DNA of 64,000 nt from Pseudovibrio axinellae (GCF_900110875.1 NZ_FOFM01000016.1:1-64000); one strand, 5' to 3'; positions 1-9,060 are shown, numbered from the stretch's first letter. Program-made: numbers and translations. The notes: a model not told the origin generated them from the letters alone.

Positions 1-2
1 AC

Positions 3-158
3 CTCAAGGCCTACGACAGTGTGCCAGAAGCTAGAAAGGCCATCGGTAAATTCATCGCCTTTTATAATCAGAAACGCCCACATTCATCGCTTGACCGGAA
101 TACCCCGGATCAGGCTTACTGCAAACACCCGCAGCCCATAACTCAAGCTGCGGCGTAA
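3..158 (+). CDS. IS3-family transposase OrfB, C-terminal end (partial at window start)
   Basis: The window opens inside a reading frame that ends at 158. It encodes about 51 residues with the end-of-integrase-core signature of IS3-type transposases: FIAFYNQKRPHSSL, then TPDQAY. This enzyme would cut and join the ends of its insertion sequence. The sequence after the stop (159 to about 217) should be the right end of this element. Directly beyond it a second, different IS3-type transposase frame appears without its 5' part, so this element seems to have inserted into the other. The 5' part lies outside the window, so I cannot say whether this copy is intact. Confidence 0.75.
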   Translation, partial: LKAYDSVPEARKAIGKFIAFYNQKRPHSSLDRNTPDQAYCKHPQPITQAAA

Positions 159-217
159 TCGGAGCGGATCCACTTATAAAAGACGCTCACCTGCCCAAAC
201 AAACGGGACCACCTCTG

Positions 218-919
218 TATACAAAAGGCTATTTTGCATCTGACGCTTCTGTTTACCGACTACTGAAAGCGCAAGACCTGATTACCTCTCCGGCCTATGT
301 GGTCATCAAAGCAGGTGATGAGTTCAAGAATAAGACAACAGCCCCAAACCAGCAGTGGCAGACCGATTTCACATACTTCAAGATCATTGGTTGGGGCTGG
401 TTCTATCTATCGACTGTCCTGGATGACTATTCCCGTTACATCATCGCCTGGAAGCTGTGTACCAACATGAAGGCAAAGGATGTAACCGATACGCTGCAAT
501 TGGCGCTGGATGCCTCCGGCTGCGAGCAGCCAAAGGTGCTGCATCGTCCGCGCCTGCTTTCTGATAGCGGGCGCTCTTGTGTCTCTTCGGATCTGGCCGA
601 ATGGCTAGCGGGGAAGAAAATGGACCATGTGCGCGGCGCTCCCTACCATCCGCAAACGCAGGGGAAAATCGAACGCTGGCACCAAACGATGAAAAACCGC
701 ATTCTGCTGGAGAACTACTACATGTCTGGGGACTTGGAACTACGGATCGCTCTGTTCGTCGATTACTACAACAACCAGCGCTACCACGAGAGCCTTGGCA
801 ACGTCACACCAGCGGATGCTCACTTTGGGCGAGCCAAACAGATCCTGGAGAAAAGGCAGCTGATTAAACGGCAGACACTTCAAAACCGCCGCTTGCGACA
901 CCACGCACAAGCCGCTTAA
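218..919 (+). pseudogene. IS3-family transposase OrfB, 5'-truncated
   Basis: The frame is open from about 160 to 919. Recognisable protein begins near 218 with YFASDASVYRLLKA, followed by the DDE integrase core: WQTDFTYFKIIGWGW with the first Asp, LLSDSG with the second Asp, and HPQTQGKIERWHQT with the Glu. It ends with a basic tail before TAA at 919. The OrfB helix-turn-helix part and OrfA are missing, so the copy cannot be autonomous. The break coincides with the right end of the upstream element, which suggests disruption by that insertion. A GTG at 299 could start a 206-residue product, but this would be a truncated transposase. The tail after the stop, to about 985, is similar to debris at 29.4-29.5 kb. 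Confidence 0.8.
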
Positions 920-1133
920 TATCAACTCGCAAAGGGGCCAAACACTCCCTTATTCAAAAGCCAAATCTGCCCAACTTCATATGACGACGCACACTTTGCT
1001 GAGGTACAGACGGTGCGAAGGGCTGCGGATGACTCCGCCGCACGAAGGCGAAAGTGGTTTGTGCCCCGGCCTGAGTATGAGCACCTGTTTACAGATAATG
1101 CCGATCACAACCATCCAACAAAGGATGGAAATA

Positions 1134-1174
1134 TATCTTGGTGCACTGCAGGAAAATAGCAGTGCACCAAGATA
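1134..1174. terminator. Perfect 16-bp hairpin, bidirectional terminator
   Basis: The arm tatcttggtgcactgc (1134-1149) is exactly repeated in inverted orientation at 1159-1174 around a 9-nt loop, with a T-run on the plus side (ctttttag). It lies 5 bases beyond the stop of the minus-strand gene ending at 1179, so it most likely terminates that gene. It could also stop reading from the insertion-sequence debris to its left. Confidence 0.8.
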
Positions 1175-1178
1175 CTTT

Positions 1179-1967
1179 TTAGCTCATTGCATCCAAGCGG
1201 TGACGGATTTGACGGTCACAGTCTCCGGCTGGATTACGGACGACTTCTTCATCCTTGAATTTCATAATTTCTTTAGCAGGATTGCGAACCGTATCCAAAC
1301 TGACGCCTTTTTCAAACCACTGCAGAACAGCATAGTCTCCACCAGCATCGGTCAGGAATGCCAATGGCTTTCCGTCTTCGATAATGGCAAGGCGGCCAAC
1401 GCGTACTGGTTCAACTGAGATCTGACGCTCTCTACCGTCTATAGTCAGAAGGTCTCTGGTCAGGCTCATGTAGTTGAAATCTGACTTAACAGTTCCAGTC
1501 CACTTCCCAAGAAGACGCTCGCCCTTGTTCTCAACTGAAAGACAAGAGCCCTTGTAGTTTACGATGGATAAACGGTTTGCTGAAACTTCAACAGCTGCCT
1601 CTTTCTTCCGAGCAACTGTGTATTGCATGGCGTTCGGGCCGGTGCGGTAAAAACGAATGCCGAGCGGAGAATACTTGTCCTCACCCAATTCACGGGTGAA
1701 GAAGTCAAACTGATTGGAATCATTGGTGCCTGCGCGGCGATATAGCCAGCGTTTTGGTAGGCCATCTTCAAAGATCAACCAATCACTGGCAATAAATCCG
1801 CGTGGGCCTTCCTCTGTGTTTAACTGCCACACGCCTGTGTGGAACGGGGATTCTGCCTGAGCTACGCCCATGGAAGCAGTGGCTAAAACCGCGGCGCATG
1901 CGGTTGCTTTGATGGTTTTGCTAAGGAAACGGCTAGCTTTAGAGGCTTTTTGAAATGCGAGAGGCAT
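1179..1967 (-). CDS. Secreted protein of unknown function
   Basis: The 262-residue protein begins with a basic stretch and a hydrophobic segment ending VAQA at about residue 39, a good signal peptidase I site, so it is probably exported to the periplasm. The mature part is rich in aromatic and charged residues. It begins with a short beta-rich stretch (FHTGVWQLNTEEG) and has few cysteines. I recognise no enzyme motif. Its start at 1967 puts the signal sequence right at the N-terminus and I see no better downstream ATG. It is a single-gene unit with a strong terminator beyond the stop. The long ORF on the opposite strand (981-1418) is its shadow. Coding is well supported; function is unknown. 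Confidence 0.75.
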   Translation of the reverse strand: MPLAFQKASKASRFLSKTIKATACAAVLATASMGVAQAESPFHTGVWQLNTEEGPRGFIASDWLIFEDGLPKRWLYRRAGTNDSNQFDFFTRELGEDKYSPLGIRFYRTGPNAMQYTVARKKEAAVEVSANRLSIVNYKGSCLSVENKGERLLGKWTGTVKSDFNYMSLTRDLLTIDGRERQISVEPVRVGRLAIIEDGKPLAFLTDAGGDYAVLQWFEKGVSLDTVRNPAKEIMKFKDEEVVRNPAGDCDRQIRHRLDAMS

Positions 1968-2427
1968 ACTAAAGAAATCCTAGTTTTTTTTCAAATCAAC
2001 TGTGGCTGATAATTAGTCTGATAGACCTTGTGCATATTAAACACGTTCCCCTATACCGCGCAATATTACCGACTAATAATCTTAGGTTGCCCAAAGGAAC
2101 AGTCGCATCCCTCCATCAAAAAAGCCCTGTCGTAAGGCCTTGATTGTTTCACGCCCCACGTTTTGACAGATCCGACGCGCCTCGTCTGGTGAGCTACACC
2201 CGGTTGCATGAACATGCAGTGCTGAGTTCCGCACTGAGGTGCACGCTAAAGACACTTTGATCGGGGGGTGAGAGAATTGATCAGGGACGGTGCGAACAAT
2301 CCAACTAAGGTTGCTTCAGACGAAAAGAATTTAGGTTAAGGTGAATTTATATTATGGAACTAATAACGCTTATTTCGTTAGACTACTCATTAAACATAGA
2401 GAGGTGTCACAGGTTTTAAGAACACAT
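1968..2427. other. Intergenic spacer, 460 bases
   Basis: This is the upstream region of the secreted protein gene on one side and the downstream edge of the prophage debris on the other. I see no convincing ORF, tRNA or strong hairpin here. Confidence 0.5.
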
Positions 2428-2829
2428 TTAAACAAGAACAGATGCGCCGAAGTCAGCCTGAGATTGAATTCCAGCCCATCTCTGCGACATCGGCGCTGTA
2501 AGTAGTCTCATCCAGGCGGCAAATAACGCACTCACCATTGTTGTCCCGATCGCATAGGACAGCGATGTTTTTGGGTTGACATCTGGCCGCCTACCCATCG
2601 ACGCAGTTTTTTTTCCGCCATCATAGGGCACCGCATGACCCTGTTTGATCAGCAAGGCGCCAAGATAGCGCCCACCAGGCTGCACCAATGCCTTTACAAG
2701 CTCTGTGGCCTTGCCTGCGCCGCCATAAGTAGCGGAACGGCCAAAAGGCATGTCGGCAATCTTCGTAGTTTCATGGTTGCCTCTCAAAACTTTACAGGCA
2801 GGCTGTTGCCATCCCTCAATGGCACACAC
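2428..2829 (-). CDS. Unrecognised ORF at the end of the prophage remnant
   Basis: An open frame of 133 codons lies after the lysis-like genes on the same strand. The middle part (GAGKATELVKALVQPGGRYLG) looks protein-like, and the C-terminal part contains a possible small hydrophobic stretch (TTMVSALFAAWM). I recognise no family. Its first codons overlap the end of the preceding degraded frame, so the start may not be real. It could be a decayed phage structural or accessory gene. Confidence 0.3.
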   Translation of the reverse strand: MCAIEGWQQPACKVLRGNHETTKIADMPFGRSATYGGAGKATELVKALVQPGGRYLGALLIKQGHAVPYDGGKKTASMGRRPDVNPKTSLSYAIGTTMVSALFAAWMRLLTAPMSQRWAGIQSQADFGASVLV

Positions 2830-3176
2830 AGCCCTCCGCCTGATAACGCTTCCAGCTCATTTGCAACTGCACTTGAATAGTCCGCGCTGTAGGTTTTCAG
2901 CGTAGGGACTGGGAAAACCCACTCAAACCCTTCAGGTTTCGGCCTATGAAATTGAAGTAAGTCAGATTGCTCAAAGCGCCTGCTCTCGCTGCCGCTCAAT
3001 GATGGTGCCAGGGCTATCATCACTAAGCTCAAGAGCTTCCGCCTCGCGGGCTTGCTGCTTGAGTAACCTCATCCTGTGGCGCATTACTGATACGCTCTTG
3101 TATCTCCAGCTTTTCCAACCGCTCAATAAACACCTCAAGAAACGCTGTAATCACTGCCTTGATGAGTTCTTGCATG
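2784..3176 (-). pseudogene. Rz/LysB-like spanin remnant, frameshifted
   Basis: Reading leftward from ATG at 3176, the frame gives MQELIKAVITAFLEVFIERL and a charged helix. It then shifts near 3045 into a frame continuing QQAREAEALELSDD and ending at a stop near 2960. A further frame then carries VPTLKTYSADYSSAVANELEAL, which resembles the region before the conserved DYxxLRxxIR block of Rz1/LysB-type phage spanins. Spanins fuse inner and outer membranes in the last step of phage lysis. Identification rests on weak similarity and on the position after holin and endolysin, which is the usual order in a lysis cassette. The reading frame is broken, so it is inactive. Confidence 0.35.
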
Positions 3177-3178
3177 GA

Positions 3179-3611
3179 TCACCCAGCCAAGCTTTGCGGG
3201 CTTAGCCGTGCCGATTGTTTCAGCACCCCGTTTACCTGGATGGCTTGCAGCGTTTTTGGCCCGAAACGCCCGGCAACAAACTCCTCCAAATCCGCAGGGT
3301 TCAGATTAAAATGACGTATCGCTTCAGGCGCTTTTCTGGCTGCTTGGATAGGACCATCTCCTCTAAAGTTTTGCGGTGCCTGGCATCCAGCTGCACGCCG
3401 GTATATTTGACGAAAAGCTGGAACGGGCACGCCAATGCAGCAGAAACGAGCGCGCCCAAAACAGTCAACAACGTTGGCAAAACAGCTCCAACCAGCCTGG
3501 CAAGATCAATGGTAAACGGCGTACCAACAGCAAACACAGCTGACACGGGGGCGCAAAAGTGCAGACGGCAAGCATCAGCAAGCCAGCTGCATAGGAGAGC
3601 ATCAGATGCAT
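3179..3611 (-). pseudogene. Phage holin-like membrane protein, frameshifted
   Basis: ATG at 3611 follows a good AAAGGA ribosome site and starts a hydrophobic segment (LMLSYAAGLLMLAVC). The frame then shifts into ARLVGAVLPTLLTVLGALVSAALA, a second membrane segment followed by YTGVQLDARHRKTLEEMV. A second shift leads to AARKAPEAIRHFNLNPADLEEFV and the C-terminus. One or two membrane helices followed by an amphipathic, charged C-terminus fit small holins that sit before endolysins in tailed-phage and gene-transfer-agent lysis cassettes. At least two frameshifts are needed to read it, so it is a pseudogene. Confidence 0.5.
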
Positions 3612-3649
3612 TGGTATATCCTTTAGGTTTTTAGGGAACTTTCGGGCTC

Positions 3650-4082
3650 CTAAGAATTGTCCCAGATTACATTCACCCCGCGCCAGTCAATGTGGGGGAA
3701 TGTTTTGTAAACGCCAAGGCCGCCAGTCAAAACACTTTGCAGCTGACCATGTGTCACTACGAAGATCCAAAGCAGAAAACGACATGTGCTCGCTCTTGCT
3801 GGCTCCGCCAATTGCACGGTTATATGCTGGGCTGCGATTTGCACTCAAGATTGTCAGCAGCCCGCCAGAGGCCTCACGCAAACAGTCAGCAACCTTGGCA
3901 GCAGGGCGTATATTATCCCACAGTTTGCCTGGCCCCAGCGGGTTCAGGCCATATGCAGGATGATCCACATTGCCATGGCTGTGCCCTATAAACATCAGTT
4001 CAACCGCTGAAAAATATCGAAGCTCCAGCGCCTCAACAAGTGCAGCAAACGCCTCTACGTGCTCCAGTTCAGATGTACTCAT
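3650..4082 (-). pseudogene. Peptidase M15-type phage endolysin, frameshifted
   Basis: From ATG 4082 the frame encodes a protein ending NRAIGGASKSEHMSFSALDL. This contains the SxHxxxxAxD zinc-binding signature of M15 D-Ala-D-Ala carboxypeptidase-type muramoyl-peptide hydrolases. The expected C-terminus (GGLGVYKTFPHIDWRG, with the last zinc-ligand His in HID) is in another frame that ends at 3650. A single frameshift near 3715-3735 joins them. The intact enzyme would cleave peptidoglycan peptides during phage or gene-transfer-agent release. Neighbours are tail gene D upstream and a holin-like remnant downstream. Confidence 0.65.
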
Positions 4083-4129
4083 CAGGAAGTCTCCAGTATA
4101 TATGTTTTACAAGATAGGCCGCTCCCGTA

Positions 4130-4918
4130 TCAAGCAGCCTTGGCCTTGCCTTCTATATCGGTGCTCAACCCACCGGCTTTTGAGTAACTATGGGTCACCC
4201 GTTCAATGATGAACTCCAGGCCATCGACACCAGGGCGCACACCGGCATAGGTAAAGGGCGCAACGGCAAACAAAGCCGGATCACCTTCAATGCTCACTGA
4301 TGTTGCACCTCACCGCGCAGCATTTCTTGTGCGCGCGCTTGAGCCGCTTTTTTCACTTCTGCCTCAGAGCCAAACGTCTCGCGGATACGAAAAGTGCCCA
4401 CGCCTTATTTATCGGCAACCGCTTCCACACTCACACGGCGCGCCTTATTGGGGGCGCGATAAAAGGCCTTCACACTCTTATCGCGGCTTCGATCGCCAAA
4501 GTGCACGCGGCACGTCCCGTTGATAATTTGCTGCTTTGAAATGACAGCGACAGGCAATTCCTTCCCGCTTGCACTTGTTCCGCTACCCTTTTTGGCAAAA
4601 ACCAGCCGCCCGTCCTTGATGGAGAAAAGCGCACCATGACGGCGGGCAGGCGCTCCCAAAAAAATGCATATCGGATTCTGATTGCTGACCAATCCGGTCG
4701 TAGTGATGACTGGAAACCTGCGCATCTATGGCCGCGCTCAATGCATGTTCACCGGCAATTTGGGAAACGATATCCTTCACCGTTTCCTCATCCCTGTGCC
4801 GCTCTTTCACTGTTTTCAGGCCCTTCGAAACAACAGTGCCCTCTCCAAGAATGTTGAGGGCATAAGCGTTCCGTGTGTTCGCCCCTACGACACTTATCTT
4901 ATTGAAAAGTAAGGCCAA
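4130..4918 (-). pseudogene. Phage late control/tail protein D (P2 gpD-like), multiply frameshifted
   Basis: Reading leftward from 4918, one frame gives VSKGLKTVKERHRDEETVKD and SAAIDAQVSSHHYDRIGQQS. This is followed by the gpD hallmark ESDMHF and, in the next frame, RRHGALFSIKDGRLVFAKKG. The C-terminus (VDGLEFIIERVTHSYSKAGG) is in a third frame, with the stop at 4130-4132. gpD is a baseplate hub component of P2/Mu-type contractile tails. The N-terminal third of the family is missing and at least two frameshifts interrupt the rest. A pair of terminators sits immediately upstream, so nothing drives it. Confidence 0.6.
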
Positions 4919-4945
4919 AAAAACCGCTCTAAAGGCGGGTTTTTT
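4915..4945. terminator. Hairpin with U-runs on both sides
   Basis: An A-run followed by accgc pairs with ggcgggt plus a T-run around a short loop, with one bulged base. It forms the second of two terminators downstream of the alkylsulfatase gene and lies at the edge of the prophage debris. Confidence 0.5.
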
Positions 4946-4983
4946 GCTATCTGGATTGTTTTTTTAACCCACTTACTTTCATA

Positions 4984-5015
4984 AAAACCCCGTTGAGTTT
5001 CCTCAACGGGGTTTT
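4984..5015. terminator. Perfect 14-bp bidirectional terminator
   Basis: aaaaccccgttgag (4984-4997) pairs perfectly with ctcaacggggtttt (5002-5015) around a 4-base loop. It has the A/T flanks of an intrinsic terminator in both directions. It lies about 90 bases beyond the stop of the minus-strand alkylsulfatase gene. Confidence 0.9.
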
Positions 5016-5107
5016 CAGTTCATTTGAGAGGAACAACGGCCTCTCATGCGTTTGGGGCGGGTCTACATCGCTCCAATTACGGACAGGAGCCAAGTCTCAT
5101 CTAAGCC

Positions 5108-7066
5108 TTATGGTGAGACGATCGGGAATAACGGATCGTACTCATCCATCATTGACATTATGGCACCAAAAGCAAGTGGATTGCCCTCATATGCCATTTC
5201 ATCGGTGCGGACCAACTCAAAGAAAGTTTTCTGCTTGAGCGCCAATGCGTTAAGTGCCCCTCGCGTCATAGTGAAAGACACATTGGCATCATCAAGTGTG
5301 ACGCCGGCTGTGTGATTCAAAACGCCATTCTTCAGTTCAAGAGCATAACGCTCCTCAATATCGGAAAAGTTAAAGTTGATCCTTGCTTCAAGCCCCTTCG
5401 CTTTTTCAGGATTGAGGCGCACCCCAAGATAGTCAAAGAACATTTCCAGGCTCATTGCTGAAACCACATGGGGTCCCGCTTTTGGTCCATGGATAGGCTT
5501 TATGCCCTCTCGTAGCTCCTTGGCAGCTGTTAAATAGAAGTTCCGCCATGGGCCAGATTCAGCGACATATCCAAGCTGTGTTAGCGCTGCTGCTTGCAAT
5601 TCACGCGCTGCTTTGTTCTCCGGCTCTGCAAAGACAACATGATTGACAACCTCAGCGACCCAGCGGAACTCACCCTTATCAAAAGCCAGCTTTGCTTTGT
5701 CCAAGACTGCGTCCGCCCCGCCCATAAATTCAACATAACGCGCACTGCTTTGCGCTGGTGCCAAGCGGTCCAGCTTTGCAGGGTTTCCATCAAACCAGCC
5801 AAGGTAGAAGTTATAGACGGCCTCCGCATTGTGCTTAAGGCTGCCATAGTAGCCGCGTGTGGCAAAGCGCTGAGCCAATCCGTCAGGCAACTTGATCAGG
5901 TTTGCAATCTCACGCGCTGTATAACCTTGGTTGGCCATCCTGAGCGTTTCGTCATGGATAAATCGATAGACATCACGCTGGCCTTTAAGAAAATCTTCGA
6001 CCCCTTCATTTCCCCATGTAGGCCAATGGTGGCTTGCAAAAGCAACTTCCACATCACCGCCAAACAGCTGGATGGACTCATTAATGTACTTTGACCAATC
6101 CAAAGCGTTCCGCACCTTGGCACCGCGCAGTGTGTATAGGTTATGCATAACATGAGAGGTTACTTCTGATAGGCACAAAGCTTTGTGTTTTGGAAAGTAG
6201 AACATAAACTCTGACGGTGCCTCAGACCCGTTCGCCATCTGAAACACAATCGGAACCCCATCAACAACAAGCTCCGTTCCCGTCTCAACAACAAACTCTG
6301 TAGGTGGAAGGTAGGTCACCGTTCCGGCTGAGGTTGTTTGCCCAAGCCCTGTCCCAATCTGCCCTTTGGGTCCTTTTTCAAGGCCATTGCCAAACATATA
6401 GGAGGCCCGCCGCGTCATCACGCTACCAGCCATTACATTTTCTGCAACGGCATGCTCCTTGAAACCTTCAGGAGCAATCACCTTCACATTGCCAGCTGTT
6501 TCAGGATCAACAACCCCAAGAGCACCACCAAAGTGATCCACATGACTATGCGTATAAATGAGCGCAACAACAGGCAGCTCACCCAAATGCTCGTTGGCAA
6601 GCTTCAACCCAGCGCGGGCGGTTTCTTCTGTCAGCAGTGGATCAATGATGATCCAACCTGTATCACCGCGAACGAGCGTCATATTCGAAAGATCAAATCC
6701 GCGTATCTGATAGATACCCTCTGTCACCTCAAACAAACCATTGATTGTATTGAGTTGGCCTTGGCGCCATAAACTCGGGTTCGCAGTATCGGGGGCTTCT
6801 CCCTTTAAAAAGTCATATTTGGTTTGGTCCCAAATAGCCTTATCTTCCGCATCCCGAATTATGGGCGTTTCCAGCGTCGCAATCAAACCACGCGTTGCAT
6901 CTTCAAAATCCTGCCGATCTGCGAAGTTTAGCTTGCCCAACATTGCTTTATTCGCCGCAATAGTGGCTGGCTCTGCCTTGTCCGTTGCCGCCCCTGCCAC
7001 ATAGGGAACAGCGAGAAAACTACTTGCTGCAAACACTGCGGAAAATACGTGCCGATATACTCTCAT
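5108..7066 (-). CDS. Alkyl sulfatase, metallo-beta-lactamase fold (SdsA/BDS1 family)
   Basis: This 652-residue protein should hydrolyse primary alkyl sulfates such as SDS to alcohol and sulfate. A signal peptide (residues 1 to about 26, ending VAGA) sends it to the periplasm or outside. The metallo-beta-lactamase domain holds the metal motif THSHVDH at residues 172-178, with further His and Asp ligands downstream (ASHHWPTWG). A helical dimerization region follows. The last ~120 residues look like the SCP2-type C-terminal domain of this family (ARINFNFSDIEERYALELKN). The length matches the usual 630-660 residues. A LysR regulator gene starts 108 bases away in the opposite direction, the same pairing as sdsA1/sdsB1 in Pseudomonas, which suggests induction by the substrate. 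Two terminators follow the gene. Family assignment is firm; the natural substrate is inferred. Confidence 0.9.
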   Translation of the reverse strand: MRVYRHVFSAVFAASSFLAVPYVAGAATDKAEPATIAANKAMLGKLNFADRQDFEDATRGLIATLETPIIRDAEDKAIWDQTKYDFLKGEAPDTANPSLWRQGQLNTINGLFEVTEGIYQIRGFDLSNMTLVRGDTGWIIIDPLLTEETARAGLKLANEHLGELPVVALIYTHSHVDHFGGALGVVDPETAGNVKVIAPEGFKEHAVAENVMAGSVMTRRASYMFGNGLEKGPKGQIGTGLGQTTSAGTVTYLPPTEFVVETGTELVVDGVPIVFQMANGSEAPSEFMFYFPKHKALCLSEVTSHVMHNLYTLRGAKVRNALDWSKYINESIQLFGGDVEVAFASHHWPTWGNEGVEDFLKGQRDVYRFIHDETLRMANQGYTAREIANLIKLPDGLAQRFATRGYYGSLKHNAEAVYNFYLGWFDGNPAKLDRLAPAQSSARYVEFMGGADAVLDKAKLAFDKGEFRWVAEVVNHVVFAEPENKAARELQAAALTQLGYVAESGPWRNFYLTAAKELREGIKPIHGPKAGPHVVSAMSLEMFFDYLGVRLNPEKAKGLEARINFNFSDIEERYALELKNGVLNHTAGVTLDDANVSFTMTRGALNALALKQKTFFELVRTDEMAYEGNPLAFGAIMSMMDEYDPLFPIVSP

Positions 7067-7142
7067 GAATCCTCTCCCCTGGATTGTTCATTAAGCATAT
7101 TCAATCATAGCTAGAAAATATAATGGATTTAATTTCGAACTG

Positions 7143-7161
7143 TTATAAGCTTTAGCTATAA
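7143..7161. promoter_or_regulatory. Possible LysR-type operator in divergent promoter region
   Basis: The imperfect inverted repeat TTATA-N9-TATAA lies just before the LysR start codon, in the 108-base gap between the divergent alkylsulfatase and regulator genes. A+T-rich interrupted dyads (T-N11-A type) are usual LysR binding sites. This is pattern-based and tentative. Confidence 0.3.
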
Positions 7162-7174
7162 GTGGGAGGCTGCA

Positions 7175-8077
7175 GTGTTAACTCATAAACATCTCAAGCA
7201 AGTGCTGACGATACATCGTTTAGGCACGCTAAATCGTGCAGCAACCGCGCTTAACATCAGCCAACCTGCTCTCACAGCCAGTTTGAATAAGCTTGAAGAG
7301 CATCTTGGAATGAGTTTGTTTCACAGGACAAAAAAAGGCGTAGAGGCAACCCTATTTGGCCAGCATATCATTGAGACAGCGCCCGACATCCTTTCACGAG
7401 TAACACGATTGGAAGATGAGCTCGCTCTGCTGGCTGGCGGCGAACGCGGAGAGATTAAAATTGGAGCGGGGCCAGTGTTCATGCATGGCGCAATGCGGGC
7501 CATCATTCCGGCATTTTGCAAAAGATACCCAGATCTACGCCTAACACTTTTGACGTGTACACCTCGCCGCATACTGCAAGATGTAGAGACAGGGCGCTTA
7601 GATCTAGGTTTTGGGACCATATCTCAAGCTCCGACACGCAGCGATATTGAAATCCGCCCCTTAATAGAAGAGCCTGTTGCATTTGTAGCAGCAAAAGACC
7701 ACCCGTTAAGTGCCAGGGCAACGGTAGGCAAAGACGAGCTTTTCTCATTCCCGTTTGCAACACCTGATCTGCCCTTAGAGCTTCAGGTGCAGGCTGATGA
7801 GTTCAGCTCTGCCAAGGGTTCTGCCGTTAAAAACTGCCTACAAACAAGTGATTATGAGCTGCTGTTTAGCACTGTAATGCAAAGCCATGCGATCTCCGGC
7901 TGCCCACTTCACTTGGCAAAACCTTATTTGAAAACCGGCGAATTATGCGCGCTAAACTATACTGGGCCCCCAGTTATGTGGCAGGCAAAAGCCGTTTACC
8001 GGAAAGTTTCAAGATACTCCCCAAGCTTCCAAATTCTTCTTGAGCGAATTGAGCAATGGTTTAGGCAGGCGGGCTAG
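7175..8077 (+). CDS. LysR-family transcriptional regulator of the alkylsulfatase gene
   Basis: This 300-residue protein has an N-terminal winged helix-turn-helix (about residues 1-60; GTLNRAATALNISQPALTAS is the recognition region) and a periplasmic-binding-like effector domain from about residue 90. The start is GTG at 7175, chosen because a strong purine-rich ribosome site (gtgggagg) lies 5 bases before it and the HTH follows directly. It is divergent from the alkylsulfatase gene, so it probably activates that gene in response to an alkyl sulfate or its alcohol product, as SdsB-type regulators do. A terminator follows at 8133. The family is certain; the target is inferred from position. Confidence 0.88.
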   Translation: MLTHKHLKQVLTIHRLGTLNRAATALNISQPALTASLNKLEEHLGMSLFHRTKKGVEATLFGQHIIETAPDILSRVTRLEDELALLAGGERGEIKIGAGPVFMHGAMRAIIPAFCKRYPDLRLTLLTCTPRRILQDVETGRLDLGFGTISQAPTRSDIEIRPLIEEPVAFVAAKDHPLSARATVGKDELFSFPFATPDLPLELQVQADEFSSAKGSAVKNCLQTSDYELLFSTVMQSHAISGCPLHLAKPYLKTGELCALNYTGPPVMWQAKAVYRKVSRYSPSFQILLERIEQWFRQAG

Positions 8078-8132
8078 AACGCGCCACACAATTAGTGGCA
8101 TCAACTGGTTTCAAAGACCTGTCACAGACAAT

Positions 8133-8166
8133 AAAGGCGCTGCAGTCCTGGGACTGCAACGCCTTT
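8133..8166. terminator. Bidirectional terminator between lysR and speB
   Basis: The arm AAAGGCG plus TGCAGTCC pairs with GGACTGCA plus CGCCTTT, with one mismatched base pair in the middle and a 2-base apex. It sits between two genes that end towards each other (8077 plus, 8184 minus) and serves both. Confidence 0.85.
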
Positions 8167-8183
8167 ATTCATATTTTGGTTTA

Positions 8184-9050
8184 TCAGCCGTCGCTGCGTG
8201 ATGATACAGCCGCTGCCATCAGGCGATAGGTTATCTGGGCAGCTGTAAAATCCCAGGCAGCATTGCCATCTGGCGCAAGCTCTACCACATCAAGCCCAAC
8301 ACATTTGCGGCCCTTTAAAGCATGTTCGACCAAATGCAACGCCTGATAATAGCCAAGACCACCTGGAACCGGTGTTCCCGTTGCAGGCATTTGGGAAGGG
8401 TCCAGACCATCTACATCAAATGAAATGTAAACATGTTCGGGAAAATCCTCAGGCAAATCAACGGCATGAATGCCCTTGGTGACCAGTTCTTCTGCGTCAA
8501 CAAAGAAAACACCGTGCTCGTCTCTGCTGTCCATTTCTTGCTGACAAAGTGCGCGTACGCCAAACTGGGCAAGGCGAACCCCGCACTCTGCAAGAAGGTT
8601 CATGACAGAGGCATGTGAGTGCTTTTCACCTTGATAGGCAACCCGCAAATCCGCATGCGCATCAATTTGAATAATACCGATGCGCTCACCAAGTGCCCGC
8701 GCAACCCCGGAAACGGCGCCATAGGACAGGGAATGCTCACCGCCAAGCGTCACTGGGATCTTGCCTGACTTAACAGCATGCTCGGTGCGCTTTGCAAGAC
8801 GCTCCATGACCTCAGGCAGCGGACCATCGCACTCAACAGCAGGCTCGGTGAAGATCCCAAACGCACAAGGCTCGACGCCATTGCAGCCGCGTTCAAGTTC
8901 ATCACTTGCGTTTAAAATAGCCTCAGGACCATTGAGCGTACCTGAGCCATAGGAAACCGTGCGTTCAAGAGGCATTGGAATGATCGTGAACAGCGAGTTA
9001 TCTTCCTGACGTTCGCTCTGGGTTAGTTCACTTTCAAGAAAAATAGACAT
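8184..9050 (-). CDS. speB: Agmatinase (agmatine ureohydrolase)
   Basis: The 288-residue protein belongs to the arginase/agmatinase (ureohydrolase) family, which uses two Mn ions. The metal ligands are visible: GGEH at 103-106, DAHAD at 130-134 and FDVDGLD at 211-217. It would convert agmatine to putrescine and urea. It is the last gene of a minus-strand operon that begins with arginine decarboxylase, 10 bases after the upstream decarboxylase gene. This context makes agmatinase far more likely than guanidinobutyrase or formiminoglutamase. Length is normal for the family. The start at 9050 directly follows a GGAGG-type ribosome site in the short gap. Confidence 0.9.
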   Translation of the reverse strand: MSIFLESELTQSERQEDNSLFTIIPMPLERTVSYGSGTLNGPEAILNASDELERGCNGVEPCAFGIFTEPAVECDGPLPEVMERLAKRTEHAVKSGKIPVTLGGEHSLSYGAVSGVARALGERIGIIQIDAHADLRVAYQGEKHSHASVMNLLAECGVRLAQFGVRALCQQEMDSRDEHGVFFVDAEELVTKGIHAVDLPEDFPEHVYISFDVDGLDPSQMPATGTPVPGGLGYYQALHLVEHALKGRKCVGLDVVELAPDGNAAWDFTAAQITYRLMAAAVSSRSDG

Positions 9051-9060
9051 GTCGCCTCCT

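Noticed and set aside
981-1418. Plus-strand ORF of 145 codons
   Set aside because: Lies mostly opposite the signal-peptide protein gene, has no ribosome site and no protein-like features; the minus-strand frame and its terminator explain the region better.
5594-6094. Plus-strand ORF of 166 codons
   Set aside because: Shadow of the alkylsulfatase gene.
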